Below, piece after piece: positions 29,435 to 37,366 of a DNA stretch of 64,000 nt. A program made the position numbers and the translations under genes. Source of the stretch: Leptospira chreensis (GTDB lineage: Bacteria; Spirochaetota; Leptospiria; Leptospirales; Leptospiraceae); contig NZ_JAFFPS010000003.1 of assembly GCF_016919165.1 (NCBI RefSeq), positions 1 to 64,000 of the forward strand, in the 5' to 3' direction. Under the pieces are notes generated by a model that was not told the DNA's origin, did not search any database, and saw nothing but the letters and a program-made list of their open reading frames with translations. How positions within the stretch are numbered: position 1 is the first letter of the stretch; every line of letters begins with the position of its first letter.

Positions 29435-30354
29435 TTTCCAGTTTCCAACGGAAGTTTCGGATCGTGAGACCATTCCCACATGGATCCAGCATAATTATAA
29501 GCATTATATCCGTAAGTTCGGAGAATTCCAACGACAAAAGCAGAACGAACCCCACCTGTGCAGTAAGCAACAATCGGTTTTTCTTTTTGGATTCCGATTT
29601 GTTTCAAATAAACTTCCACTTCTGCCTTTGATTTGATATTACCTTTCGCATCGAAAAGTTCTTGGTAGAAAAAAGATTTAGCACTGGGTATATGACCTCC
29701 CCTAGATTCACCATACGGTGTAGCACCAGAAAACTCTCTCGGTTCTCTTGTATCTAAGATTTGGTATTGTTTCGAAGGTAGTCCCTTTAAAATATCTTCC
29801 TTTAGAATCGCGGAAGAAGGATTGATTTGTTTGGGATCAATCGTAAAACCTGGGTCTTTGTTTCCTTTTTTGGAATCTGATTTCTTTTGGATTTGTTTTT
29901 CGTAAGCAGGATAGCCGCCGTCCACCCAATACGATTGTTTGAATCCCGCTTCACGCAAACTCCAAACAATACGACCCTCTTCTCCCCAACCAGAATTTCC
30001 GTCACCTAACACAAGTATATTGTCACTCTCTTGGATTCCCAAATCATTGATTTTTTTACGCACTAGTTTGACTTCGAGTAGATCTCCTTTCCTTGGGGCA
30101 TCCGTGCGAGAAAGTTCTTCCCAGGAAATGGTTTTGGAACCGGGAACCTTGTTTTTCCATCGATTGCCAGAAGCACGAGTATCAAGAATTGTATATTTCG
30201 GGAGATGCAATGCCGACTCGGCCGATAGAAACCAAGGTCTCTCTTTCTGTATAGAATTTGCCGGATGACTAGGACCTGCACTGAGTTGGAGCCAAAAAGC
30301 CCATAACAAAGAAAGAGAAAATAAATAAATCCCATAACCACGCAGTACTTTCAC
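29431..30354 (-). CDS. exported two-domain rhodanese sulfurtransferase
   Basis: The product is 307 aa with an N-terminal signal segment (about residues 5-27). Two rhodanese domains follow. The second has LDTREPREFSGATPYGE, GGHIPSAKSFFYQEL and the active-site loop AYCTGGVRS with Cys265. In the first domain the equivalent loop reads LGDGNSGWGEEG and lacks cysteine, the common inactive N-domain arrangement. Such enzymes move sulfane sulfur from thiosulfate or similar donors to thiols. It leads the leftward operon and diverges from the DUF4395 gene. Confidence 0.87.
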   Translation of the reverse strand: MKVLRGYGIYLFSLSLLWAFWLQLSAGPSHPANSIQKERPWFLSAESALHLPKYTILDTRASGNRWKNKVPGSKTISWEELSRTDAPRKGDLLEVKLVRKKINDLGIQESDNILVLGDGNSGWGEEGRIVWSLREAGFKQSYWVDGGYPAYEKQIQKKSDSKKGNKDPGFTIDPKQINPSSAILKEDILKGLPSKQYQILDTREPREFSGATPYGESRGGHIPSAKSFFYQELFDAKGNIKSKAEVEVYLKQIGIQKEKPIVAYCTGGVRSAFVVGILRTYGYNAYNYAGSMWEWSHDPKLPLETGN

Positions 30355-30493
30355 GAAGATACCCTCCCAAATTCTTAAGTCTTTCTCTTTTAAGACGAAT
30401 TTCCGTCAATAAAATAAACATTTCATCCAAGAAAGCGAATTTTTCTTGCTCGGAGAGACCTCTTTCGTATTTTGGAAGGAAATGGAGGGCAAT

Positions 30494-30970
30494 ATGAAAA
30501 TTGGTTATTATCCGGACGTGGTCAATGAAAATGTCACAAGGATTGTCGCCTCGACTGTCGTATTCCTTGGCGTCTTTGCCATTTTATTTCCAAACCTTTT
30601 TGTGCTCGGTTTCCTTCTTCTTGGATTTACCTTACGACTCAGTTACGGACCAAAGTTCGAACCTTTTGCTTTTTTTACTTCTAGATACTTAGTACCATGG
30701 CTCGGGGTTTCCTTTGTTGCGACAGCAGGACCTCCAAAACGATTTGCTCAGTTGATTGGATTTATATTTAGCCTTGGAGCAATCGTATTTTTCTTGTTAG
30801 GTCATACACTCGCTTACCAAATCACTTTAGCTACGCTTGTTTTTTTTGCATCTCTCGAATCTTTTTTGGGTTGGTGTGCTGGTTGTTTTGCTTTTGGACT
30901 ACTCATGAAACTAGGAGTGATCCCAAAAGAAATTTGCGAACGATGCAATAATCTTAATTTCAATAAATAG
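30494..30970 (+). CDS. DUF4395 membrane protein with paired cysteines
   Basis: The product is 158 aa from the ATG at 30494, preceded by GGAGGG; an upstream extension of the frame lacks this signal. It has four membrane segments and the motif GWCAGCFAFGLLMKLG, then a terminal ICERCNN. The pattern fits DUF4395, whose actinobacterial members sit near thiosulfate sulfurtransferase and thioredoxin-like genes. A role in moving reducing power or sulfur across the membrane is an inference from that context and from the divergent rhodanese here. Confidence 0.8.
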   Translation: MKIGYYPDVVNENVTRIVASTVVFLGVFAILFPNLFVLGFLLLGFTLRLSYGPKFEPFAFFTSRYLVPWLGVSFVATAGPPKRFAQLIGFIFSLGAIVFFLLGHTLAYQITLATLVFFASLESFLGWCAGCFAFGLLMKLGVIPKEICERCNNLNFNK

Positions 30971-30984
30971 TTTGCATTACAAAT

Positions 30985-32301
30985 TTGTTCCAGTGGGTTT
31001 TATTTTTACTATTTTCTTTGGTTACCATTCTTTTTCTTTGGATGGTAACCCTACCGAAACCATTTTTTAAAAAATACAAAACACCCCTCCTGATCCTAGG
31101 CCTTGGACTTCGACTTCTCTGTATTTTCCTTCCCCCTCTTTGGGAAGATGATTGGTCGAGATATTTATGGGAAGGGAATTTGATTCGAAACGGGGAATCA
31201 CCCTACCAAGTCTCACCTTTCGATTCCTTTCAAAAATCTAATTTAAGTGAAACTGAAGTTGAGGTTTTATCGCAAATCAATCATCCGGATTGGACAACGA
31301 TATACAGTCCCTTTGTTTTGTTGTTTTTTACCTTATTTTCCGCAGGTTTTTCAGGATTGTTTTTAAAATTCAGTTATTTAGTTTTTGAGAGTCTCAGTTT
31401 TTTTTACTTTTCACGAAAACAATTTCACAAATCGCATTTGCTCTACTGGATATTCCCTCTTCTTATCAAGGAAGTATATGTAAATTTTCATTTTGAAATT
31501 TTGATCCTATCCCTTTCTTGGGTTTTTCTCACTGCAATCCAAAACAAAAAACAAATCCTTGCTAGTTTCATTTTAGGACTGGTTGTACATATTAAAATAT
31601 TTTCTCTTCTCTATTCTCTGTATCTGATAAAAACATTAGAATATGAAAACTGGAAAAAAGATTGGAGGCGCTGGACTTTTATAGGTTTATCTTTTTTCTT
31701 TGGGTTTTTTATTTTTTATTTTATCTACTATATATTGTTTCCGGACACAACAGACTTCGGAATCACCAATTTATTTAAGTTTGGTCTTGGTTTTAAGTTT
31801 AACCAGTTTTACGAACCTTTCTGGAATTTATTTGGAATGGTAGATCTCAAAACATTTCCTTTTTTAATTCTTTTCATTTTGCTAACTGTCTATCGATTCC
31901 TCTCCACTGAAAAAAAAGACCGGTTCCAAAAGTTCGAATCTATCTTTATAAAACTAGATTTGTACTTTTTATTTGGGTATCTTTTCCTTACCTTACTTCC
32001 TGTTTACAATCCCTGGTATTTTTTGGTTCTACTTCCCTTGATTGTAACTTCTAAATCGAATCGTACAATCCCCTGGATTTTGGTTTCCATCCCCCAATTG
32101 TCCTACCTAACCTCTGCTCGCTTAGGTCTAGATTTCACCTATTTCTATGAAATTCCGGATCCCGTCCTCCTCTTAGAGGCGATCAGTTCTCTAATCTGTC
32201 TTGCTTGGTATTTCAGGCAAATATTCATTTTACTTTACAAAATATCCAATATATCAAACATAGCCCCTAAGGGAAGTATTGGGTATGGAAACAGAAATTG
32301 A
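30985..32301 (+). CDS. polytopic membrane protein, GT-C-like glycosyltransferase paralogue
   Basis: The product is up to 438 aa, starting at a TTG 14 bp after the DUF4395 stop; no good ribosome site is visible and a later ATG is possible. About 11 membrane segments are predicted. The first outer loop carries an acidic pair (PPLWEDDWSRYLWEGN) and SPYQVSPFDSF, corresponding to SPYHYTPEGF in the leftward gene at 26142. It may transfer sugars from lipid carriers. Its end overlaps the regulator gene by 17 bp. Confidence 0.68.
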   Translation: MFQWVLFLLFSLVTILFLWMVTLPKPFFKKYKTPLLILGLGLRLLCIFLPPLWEDDWSRYLWEGNLIRNGESPYQVSPFDSFQKSNLSETEVEVLSQINHPDWTTIYSPFVLLFFTLFSAGFSGLFLKFSYLVFESLSFFYFSRKQFHKSHLLYWIFPLLIKEVYVNFHFEILILSLSWVFLTAIQNKKQILASFILGLVVHIKIFSLLYSLYLIKTLEYENWKKDWRRWTFIGLSFFFGFFIFYFIYYILFPDTTDFGITNLFKFGLGFKFNQFYEPFWNLFGMVDLKTFPFLILFILLTVYRFLSTEKKDRFQKFESIFIKLDLYFLFGYLFLTLLPVYNPWYFLVLLPLIVTSKSNRTIPWILVSIPQLSYLTSARLGLDFTYFYEIPDPVLLLEAISSLICLAWYFRQIFILLYKISNISNIAPKGSIGYGNRN

Positions 32302-32896
32302 AAGTTTTTCGGCCACAACAGAAAACGAAAGAAATGTAGATGAAGTGCTAACGGTTGTCCTCGGAGAAACCTTGAAACGGCGAAGGCTGGAGCTTGGGTT
32401 ATCTATGGAAAAACTATCACAGTTATCAACTGTTAGTCGTGGAATGCTCGGACTCATTGAGTCAGGGAAAACGACTCCAAGTATCGGAATTTTATGGAAA
32501 TTGTCTAAGTCTCTCCGCATCCCCATTGGAGAAATGATTCCCGATCTTTTCGCTCAATCCCCCCGTTTTATCGGCTCCAATGAGGGGAAACGCTGGATTT
32601 CCCCAAAAAATACAGCAGAATCACGCGTTTTTTACCAAGAAGAAAGAGACAGGTTGAGCATTGTGGAATGGAAACTGGCAACAGGAAAGGTCACACAATT
32701 TAGCCATTTACCTGCGGCTTTCGATATCAAAATCTATCAAGTTTCTGGAAAATCCAGAATCAAATTAAAAACCAAAGAACTCATTCTCGGAGCAGCGGAC
32801 AGCGCATTCTTTCCTATTGCAGAGTTAGAATTCATTGAAAATGAATCTGCAGAAGAATCCAAATTTCTTTGGATCGCTTCCAAAAAAGCACGGTAG
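32285..32896 (+). CDS. XRE-family regulator with cupin-like C-terminal domain
   Basis: The product is 203 aa from the ATG at 32285. Residues about 23-80 form a helix-turn-helix: LGETLKRRRLELGLSMEKLS, then VSRGMLGLIESGKTTPSIG and LWKLSKSLRIPIGEM. The rest is a cupin-type sensor domain. This architecture is shared with E. coli SutR and PuuR. Its position between the cytochrome/rhodanese genes suggests it controls them; the half-site CAATATAT occurs in its own upstream region and before the next gene. The ligand is unknown. Confidence 0.85.
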   Translation: METEIESFSATTENERNVDEVLTVVLGETLKRRRLELGLSMEKLSQLSTVSRGMLGLIESGKTTPSIGILWKLSKSLRIPIGEMIPDLFAQSPRFIGSNEGKRWISPKNTAESRVFYQEERDRLSIVEWKLATGKVTQFSHLPAAFDIKIYQVSGKSRIKLKTKELILGAADSAFFPIAELEFIENESAEESKFLWIASKKAR

Positions 32897-33121
32897 GAAA
32901 TTCTAGATACCTCCTATGAATCCCGTCACCAGAACAAAACTACGGCCAAATGAGTATGCATCCAGAGAATATATTGTGCGTTATATAGGAATTTATGTTC
33001 AATATATAAGATTTACAGTTTTTGAATTTCGCCCCTGTTTTGAGACTGTCCTTACCATGTTTCTTAGCTCTGGTGCAACCCCTACAGATGGGAAACAGGA
33101 ATTTAATCTAAGGATTTACAA
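32897..33121 (+). promoter_or_regulatory. regulatory region with inverted repeat before rhodanese-like lipoprotein gene
   Basis: These 225 bases hold no convincing gene. ATATATTG (32969-32976) and CAATATAT (33000-33007) are exact reverse complements 23 bases apart. CAATATAT also occurs at 32247-32254, upstream of the XRE regulator. An operator for that regulator is a reasonable guess. A candidate ribosome site (CTAAGGA) precedes the ATG at 33122. Confidence 0.4.
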
Positions 33122-34474
33122 ATGAAAACCAATCTACTTTACAAGTCGATTGCTCTTATTACCGCGGGGTTCATCGGAGCCTGCGGTGGAGCAAAAAATA
33201 ATGACACACAGAACCTGCTTCTCGCAGCTCTTGCCCTTTCTTCAGGAATTAAGGTCAACACTGCAACTGAGTTAGCAAAGGAATCTAACGACGATTACAA
33301 CCTGAATCAATTCGGTTTGATCACTCCATCAACTCTAGGAAAATGGGTGAACAACTGGGCAGGAACTAAACCTGCAGGTATCAATGGTAAATTAGTTATC
33401 TTACAAAACGGTGCCAGTGCAACCGCTGGAAAAGAATACATTGCCGGTAACGGAACGGACGTATTGGTCTATTCCTTTACCTTTGCTGATGGAGCAAGTG
33501 TTCTTGATGGTGGAGATGGGTTTAGCCAAAAACGAAATAGTGGGCTCAGCGATACGATTGCGATCATTGCAAACGGAACAAAAATTGATACCATCCTCAA
33601 TCGATATGGAATTGATCCGAACAACGACTTAGTTGTATTTGTATCTTCTGCCAATGCTAATAGCCATGTGCAAGCGACCTTACGTGGATTCTATTCTTTC
33701 CGTTATTGGGGTTTTGACCACAAAAACCTTGCCTTCCTCAACGGAACACTTCCAAGACTTGCTGTGACTGACGGAAACTTTGTTCCATTCAGTTCGACAA
33801 CAAACACTCCGCCAAGTTACACCAATCGTTACACGATCAAATCGGTACGAGTGGATAACACGATCCTAATGTTACCATTGGAAGATGTAATTACAGCAGT
33901 AAAAGCACCAAATAATGTTACCCTTGCCGGGCTTACATCTAGTGTTTTCATCTCTGATGCAAGATCTTCTTCGGGAACCAGTAACGAATATAATGGTGTG
34001 ATCAAAAGTACTGCGACTGAAGTTGCTGGCAAATATGTCGGTTTTGAAGGTCGAATCAAAGGTGCAAAAGAAGTTCGTTGGACAGATTTACTAGATACAG
34101 AATTTAGATTCAAATCCAAAGCAGACTTAAAAGCATACTATGATGGAAAAGGTTACCAAGCAGGTCAAACTGCTATCCAACTTTGCCGAACCAATAACAG
34201 ATCACAGGTGACTGGATTTTCCTACATTGCAATCCTTGGATACCCATCTACATACTATGATGGAAGTTGGATTGAATGGGGTAGTTTGACTGGAGGTGGA
34301 CCTGCTGCAAAACTACCATCTGATTCTCCATTCCGTACAGACGTACCAGAATTATCAGAAGTTATCACTTACAATGTAGCTGGTGATGTTGATGTAACTT
34401 TACCTACGAACTTAAATACCTTCGCAACAACTACAAGAAAGATTGTTGAAGAAGACAAAGCTTACAAACGCTAA
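33122..34474 (+). CDS. rhodanese-like (TST-type) lipoprotein, copy 1
   Basis: The product is 450 aa with a lipobox FIGAC (Cys21). The remainder follows the two-subdomain plan of thiosulfate sulfurtransferases: LRGFYSFRYWGFDHKNLAFL corresponds to the usual WLLRYFGH..VAVLDGG, FEGRIKGAKEVRWTDLLD to GHIPGA..VPWTDLLD, and YYDGSWIEWG to the family's YDGSW.EWG. The active-site loop reads QLCRTNNRSQ with Cys355. It is probably anchored in the outer membrane or the outer inner-membrane leaflet and handles sulfane sulfur outside the cytoplasm. Copies 2 and 3 lie at 35891 and 57170. Confidence 0.8.
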   Translation: MKTNLLYKSIALITAGFIGACGGAKNNDTQNLLLAALALSSGIKVNTATELAKESNDDYNLNQFGLITPSTLGKWVNNWAGTKPAGINGKLVILQNGASATAGKEYIAGNGTDVLVYSFTFADGASVLDGGDGFSQKRNSGLSDTIAIIANGTKIDTILNRYGIDPNNDLVVFVSSANANSHVQATLRGFYSFRYWGFDHKNLAFLNGTLPRLAVTDGNFVPFSSTTNTPPSYTNRYTIKSVRVDNTILMLPLEDVITAVKAPNNVTLAGLTSSVFISDARSSSGTSNEYNGVIKSTATEVAGKYVGFEGRIKGAKEVRWTDLLDTEFRFKSKADLKAYYDGKGYQAGQTAIQLCRTNNRSQVTGFSYIAILGYPSTYYDGSWIEWGSLTGGGPAAKLPSDSPFRTDVPELSEVITYNVAGDVDVTLPTNLNTFATTTRKIVEEDKAYKR

Positions 34475-34495
34475 AACAAAAATTGAAAATAAAAG

Positions 34496-34523
34496 AGAGA
34501 GGAATGTTTCGACATTCCTCTCT
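34496..34523 (+). terminator. 12-bp perfect hairpin with TTCG loop
   Basis: AGAGAGGAATGT (34496-34507) pairs with ACATTCCTCTCT (34512-34523) around a TTCG loop, 22 bp after the stop of copy 1. It is followed by AACAAATAAATAAATC, not a T-run, so it may partially attenuate or protect the upstream message rather than end it. Confidence 0.5.
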
Positions 34524-34560
34524 TAACAAATAAATAAATCGATGAAACAGGGAAAGTAAT

Positions 34561-34920
34561 ATGAGGAACTTAATCAAATTTCTGATCATTAATATCATTT
34601 TGATCACAGGTGTTTTTGCATCTGGAGGAATCGGTGGTGGTGGGATTGCCAACATTCCGCAAGGTCAAGATAGAGAAAAATACCACTTAGGAAAAGCAGT
34701 CTTCAACCAAGACATAAGCCTAGAGAAACAAGCTAATGTAAAGTTATCTGACCAAGAAGAACGGTTGGAATACTTACAAGGAAGTTTACCAAATACCGAA
34801 AAAAGAAGGGTTAACCTTCCTGATTTTGCTGGGAAACTTACCGAAGAACAATTACAAGCTCTAGAATATTTTGTTCAAGTTAGATTCAACGTAAAACTTC
34901 CAGAAAAAAAGAAGGAGTAA
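34561..34920 (+). CDS. small exported protein, possibly haem-less cytochrome-like
   Basis: The product is 119 aa with a signal peptide ending GVFASGG, then a Gly-rich stretch. The mature part has DREKYHLGKAVFNQDISL near the start and GKLTEEQLQALEYFVQVRF near the end, the order seen in small class I cytochromes c, but there is no CXXCH. It may be a cytochrome-fold relic or an unrelated helper of the outer-membrane barrel encoded 3 bp downstream. Real gene status is supported by GGGAAAG before the ATG and by tight spacing. Confidence 0.65.
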   Translation: MRNLIKFLIINIILITGVFASGGIGGGGIANIPQGQDREKYHLGKAVFNQDISLEKQANVKLSDQEERLEYLQGSLPNTEKRRVNLPDFAGKLTEEQLQALEYFVQVRFNVKLPEKKKE

Positions 34921-34923
34921 TCG

Positions 34924-35880
34924 ATGAAATCTTTCTTTAATACTATAAAATTATTATTATTTTTTTCCGTTATTTTTGCTCCCAGTATCTATGCTCAACA
35001 GGCATGGGCGCCTTATGAAAGACAACTCTGGGTGAGACCAGTATTCATTAATTCCGAATACGATAGTGCCTTCCTTGCAGGACAAAAAGCAAAGTATGAC
35101 GATAACGTTCGTTTAACAGTCGCAAACCTCGCGTTAGAATATGGAATTACAGACAGACTCACTGCCGATCTAACAATTGGATTTGGAAAGTTAGGTCGCC
35201 ATAGAGTGTTCAACAGATACTTAGGTTTACAACAAACACCAGATGTCCCTGATAAATACGGTTTTATGGACACCAGGTTTGGACTCCGTTATAAATTAGT
35301 GGACGAGTTTGATTCTAAATACCGTTGGATGCCAACTATCTCTCTTCGTGTTGGGGGAATCAAACGTGGAGACTATGATCGCAATCCGCAATCCCTCGGT
35401 GATGGAGCTAGTGGTGGTGAAGTCAATCTCTACTTAGCAAAAGACTTTGGAATTTGGGGTCTTGGGACCTTGGGTGAATTTTCCTATCGAAAAAGGGAAA
35501 ATCCTGTACCAGATGATATCCTCTACTACTCAGCGATTTATAAACGTTTCTTTGAGTCGATCTTTTTCACTGTTGGTATTCGCGGACAAGTAGGCCAAGG
35601 CGGTTATGCTTATGCCGATCCAAGACAACAACCACCTTTGAATATGCTTCGATACCCACAGCCATCGATTTATGGGGTCAATCCTTACGATGTTTACGTG
35701 CAGAATGAACGGCCTGCATGGGGAAGGAAAGAGAGTTTTCATAATGCTGAAGTTGGCTTAAGCTATCAAGATAGTTTCGGAAACTTTTATACACTGTTCT
35801 ATTCGGAAACAATCGCAGGATATAACACCGCAAGGTTAAGAACCGTGGGATTTGCTGCAACGCTTCCATACAATCTTTGA
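34924..35880 (+). CDS. outer-membrane beta-barrel protein
   Basis: The product is 318 aa with a signal peptide ending SIYAQQ. Repeated amphipathic strands follow (LEYGITDRLTADLTIGFG, DTRFGLRYKLVDEF, PTISLRVGGIKRG, EVGLSYQDSFGNFYTLFYS), ending in VGFAATLPYNL. The GITDRLTADL phrase and overall layout resemble the MetA-pathway phenol-degradation or transporter-type barrels (PF13557-like). It probably forms an outer-membrane channel or scaffold. It sits between two rhodanese-like lipoprotein genes and is likely in their operon. Confidence 0.75.
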   Translation: MKSFFNTIKLLLFFSVIFAPSIYAQQAWAPYERQLWVRPVFINSEYDSAFLAGQKAKYDDNVRLTVANLALEYGITDRLTADLTIGFGKLGRHRVFNRYLGLQQTPDVPDKYGFMDTRFGLRYKLVDEFDSKYRWMPTISLRVGGIKRGDYDRNPQSLGDGASGGEVNLYLAKDFGIWGLGTLGEFSYRKRENPVPDDILYYSAIYKRFFESIFFTVGIRGQVGQGGYAYADPRQQPPLNMLRYPQPSIYGVNPYDVYVQNERPAWGRKESFHNAEVGLSYQDSFGNFYTLFYSETIAGYNTARLRTVGFAATLPYNL

Positions 35881-35890
35881 GGTTATACCA

Positions 35891-37339
35891 ATGAAACTAA
35901 AATACTTAATCACACTTAGTCTTATATTCATTCAGATGATAGGTTGTAAAGGCCTACCGGAGTATCTATTTCTACCTCAGAGTTTGAAAGTGGATTTTAC
36001 TCCATTTTTATTTCGGGTTTACTCACCGGCAGAACTTTCAACCGTATCCAATTCTGATTTTAACTTAAACGAGAGTGGTATCATCACTGGAACCAAGTTG
36101 TCTCGTTATTTATCGAATTGGGCAACCAATCGTCCCACAGGAGTTACGGGAAATTTAATAGTTTTCCAAATTCAAACCAGTGGATCTAGCGGACGTTATG
36201 TGTTCTTTGATGGAAAAAACTCATTTGCTTATCCAATTGCAAATCTACCAGAAGTCCTTACTGATACAAGGGATGATGGAGTTTTGGCCATTGACGGCCT
36301 TGTTCCCAAGGGGAAAAAAATCTCTGACTTACTTGCGGCTTACGGAATTGATCCGGCAGTCGATTACGTTGTATTTGCCCAGGATAATCCCTCGCTTGCC
36401 AATCTTTCGTCAGTGACTTTCGCCTATTATTCCCTACTCTATTGGGGATTTCCAAAAGAAAGGTTAGCGGTTCTCAATGGTTCCATTTCTGATTTAACAA
36501 CAGCAAACACTCTGTTTACAACTCCTTCCTATACTTACACCAATAGTAACCGATCAGGGAGTACAAAAACATTGTTTAGGGATCATACGGTTCTACAGTT
36601 AACCATTGGAGATTTAATCCATGCGATTAGAAATGGAAAGACTATTTTAGAAGAAGTAGATCCAATCCCGGCAGAAGGTTTTTATATCATTGATGGAAGA
36701 CCTAACGCATCCTTTACGGGAACGACAAATTCGACTGCTTCGGGTTCAAAATACGGAAATTGTACAACTAAAACTAATTCAACATTTGTTACAAACACCT
36801 GTGTGACAACTTATGAAGGAAGGATTAAATCTGCTACTAACTTGGTTCCTACCGATTTGTATGATGGAACTACATTCCAGTTTAAGTCCTTTAACCAATT
36901 ACAAACATATTTGAATACTACAGGATACCCTGGAGAGAAACAAATTTATGTTTATGGGGAAGATGCCACAAAAGGATCACTGGTTTGGTTTGTCCTACAC
37001 CAAATTTTAGGAAAACCAACGCGGTTGTATGAAGGTGGATGGAGACAATATGGAGCTCTTGGACTTAGATCCCCCTCTTCCGGCTCTAGTCCCAGTGCCA
37101 TCACACAACCTGCTTCCTATTGGAGAACGGATATCGCAACTTTATCCGAAGTTAATACTGCCAATGCAGATGCGAATGTTCCCAACTACCAACTGGATGT
37201 CTCTAGACAGTATGTTAAAAATGCTAACAAACTGAGAACAGAAGACAAAGCTTTCCTGAGAGGAACTGCTGCTGCTGGAGCTTCCAGCGGTGGTGGTGGC
37301 GCTCCTTCTGGTGGTGGAGGAAATGCTTGCGGAGGATAA
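35891..37339 (+). CDS. rhodanese-like lipoprotein, copy 2, lacking the active-site cysteine
   Basis: The product is 482 aa from the ATG at 35891, giving lipobox QMIGC (Cys19); the frame extends back into the barrel gene. It keeps the family landmarks FYSLL/AYYSLLYWGFPKERLAVL, TYEGRIKSATNLVPTDLYDG and RLYEGGWRQYG, so it aligns with copies 1 and 3 throughout. At the catalytic loop, however, it reads YVYGEDATKGS where the others have QLCRTN or QCRTN. It therefore looks catalytically dead, perhaps a binding partner. The C-terminus is a Gly/Ser tail ending NACGG. Confidence 0.78.
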   Translation: MKLKYLITLSLIFIQMIGCKGLPEYLFLPQSLKVDFTPFLFRVYSPAELSTVSNSDFNLNESGIITGTKLSRYLSNWATNRPTGVTGNLIVFQIQTSGSSGRYVFFDGKNSFAYPIANLPEVLTDTRDDGVLAIDGLVPKGKKISDLLAAYGIDPAVDYVVFAQDNPSLANLSSVTFAYYSLLYWGFPKERLAVLNGSISDLTTANTLFTTPSYTYTNSNRSGSTKTLFRDHTVLQLTIGDLIHAIRNGKTILEEVDPIPAEGFYIIDGRPNASFTGTTNSTASGSKYGNCTTKTNSTFVTNTCVTTYEGRIKSATNLVPTDLYDGTTFQFKSFNQLQTYLNTTGYPGEKQIYVYGEDATKGSLVWFVLHQILGKPTRLYEGGWRQYGALGLRSPSSGSSPSAITQPASYWRTDIATLSEVNTANADANVPNYQLDVSRQYVKNANKLRTEDKAFLRGTAAAGASSGGGGAPSGGGGNACGG

Positions 37340-37366
37340 TCCCGAACTTAACTTGATACTTACACT

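Noticed and set aside
32916..33125. 69-codon plus-strand frame before rhodanese-like copy 1
   Set aside because: It covers the regulatory gap with the inverted repeat, has no ribosome site, runs past the start of the true gene and shows no protein-like pattern.
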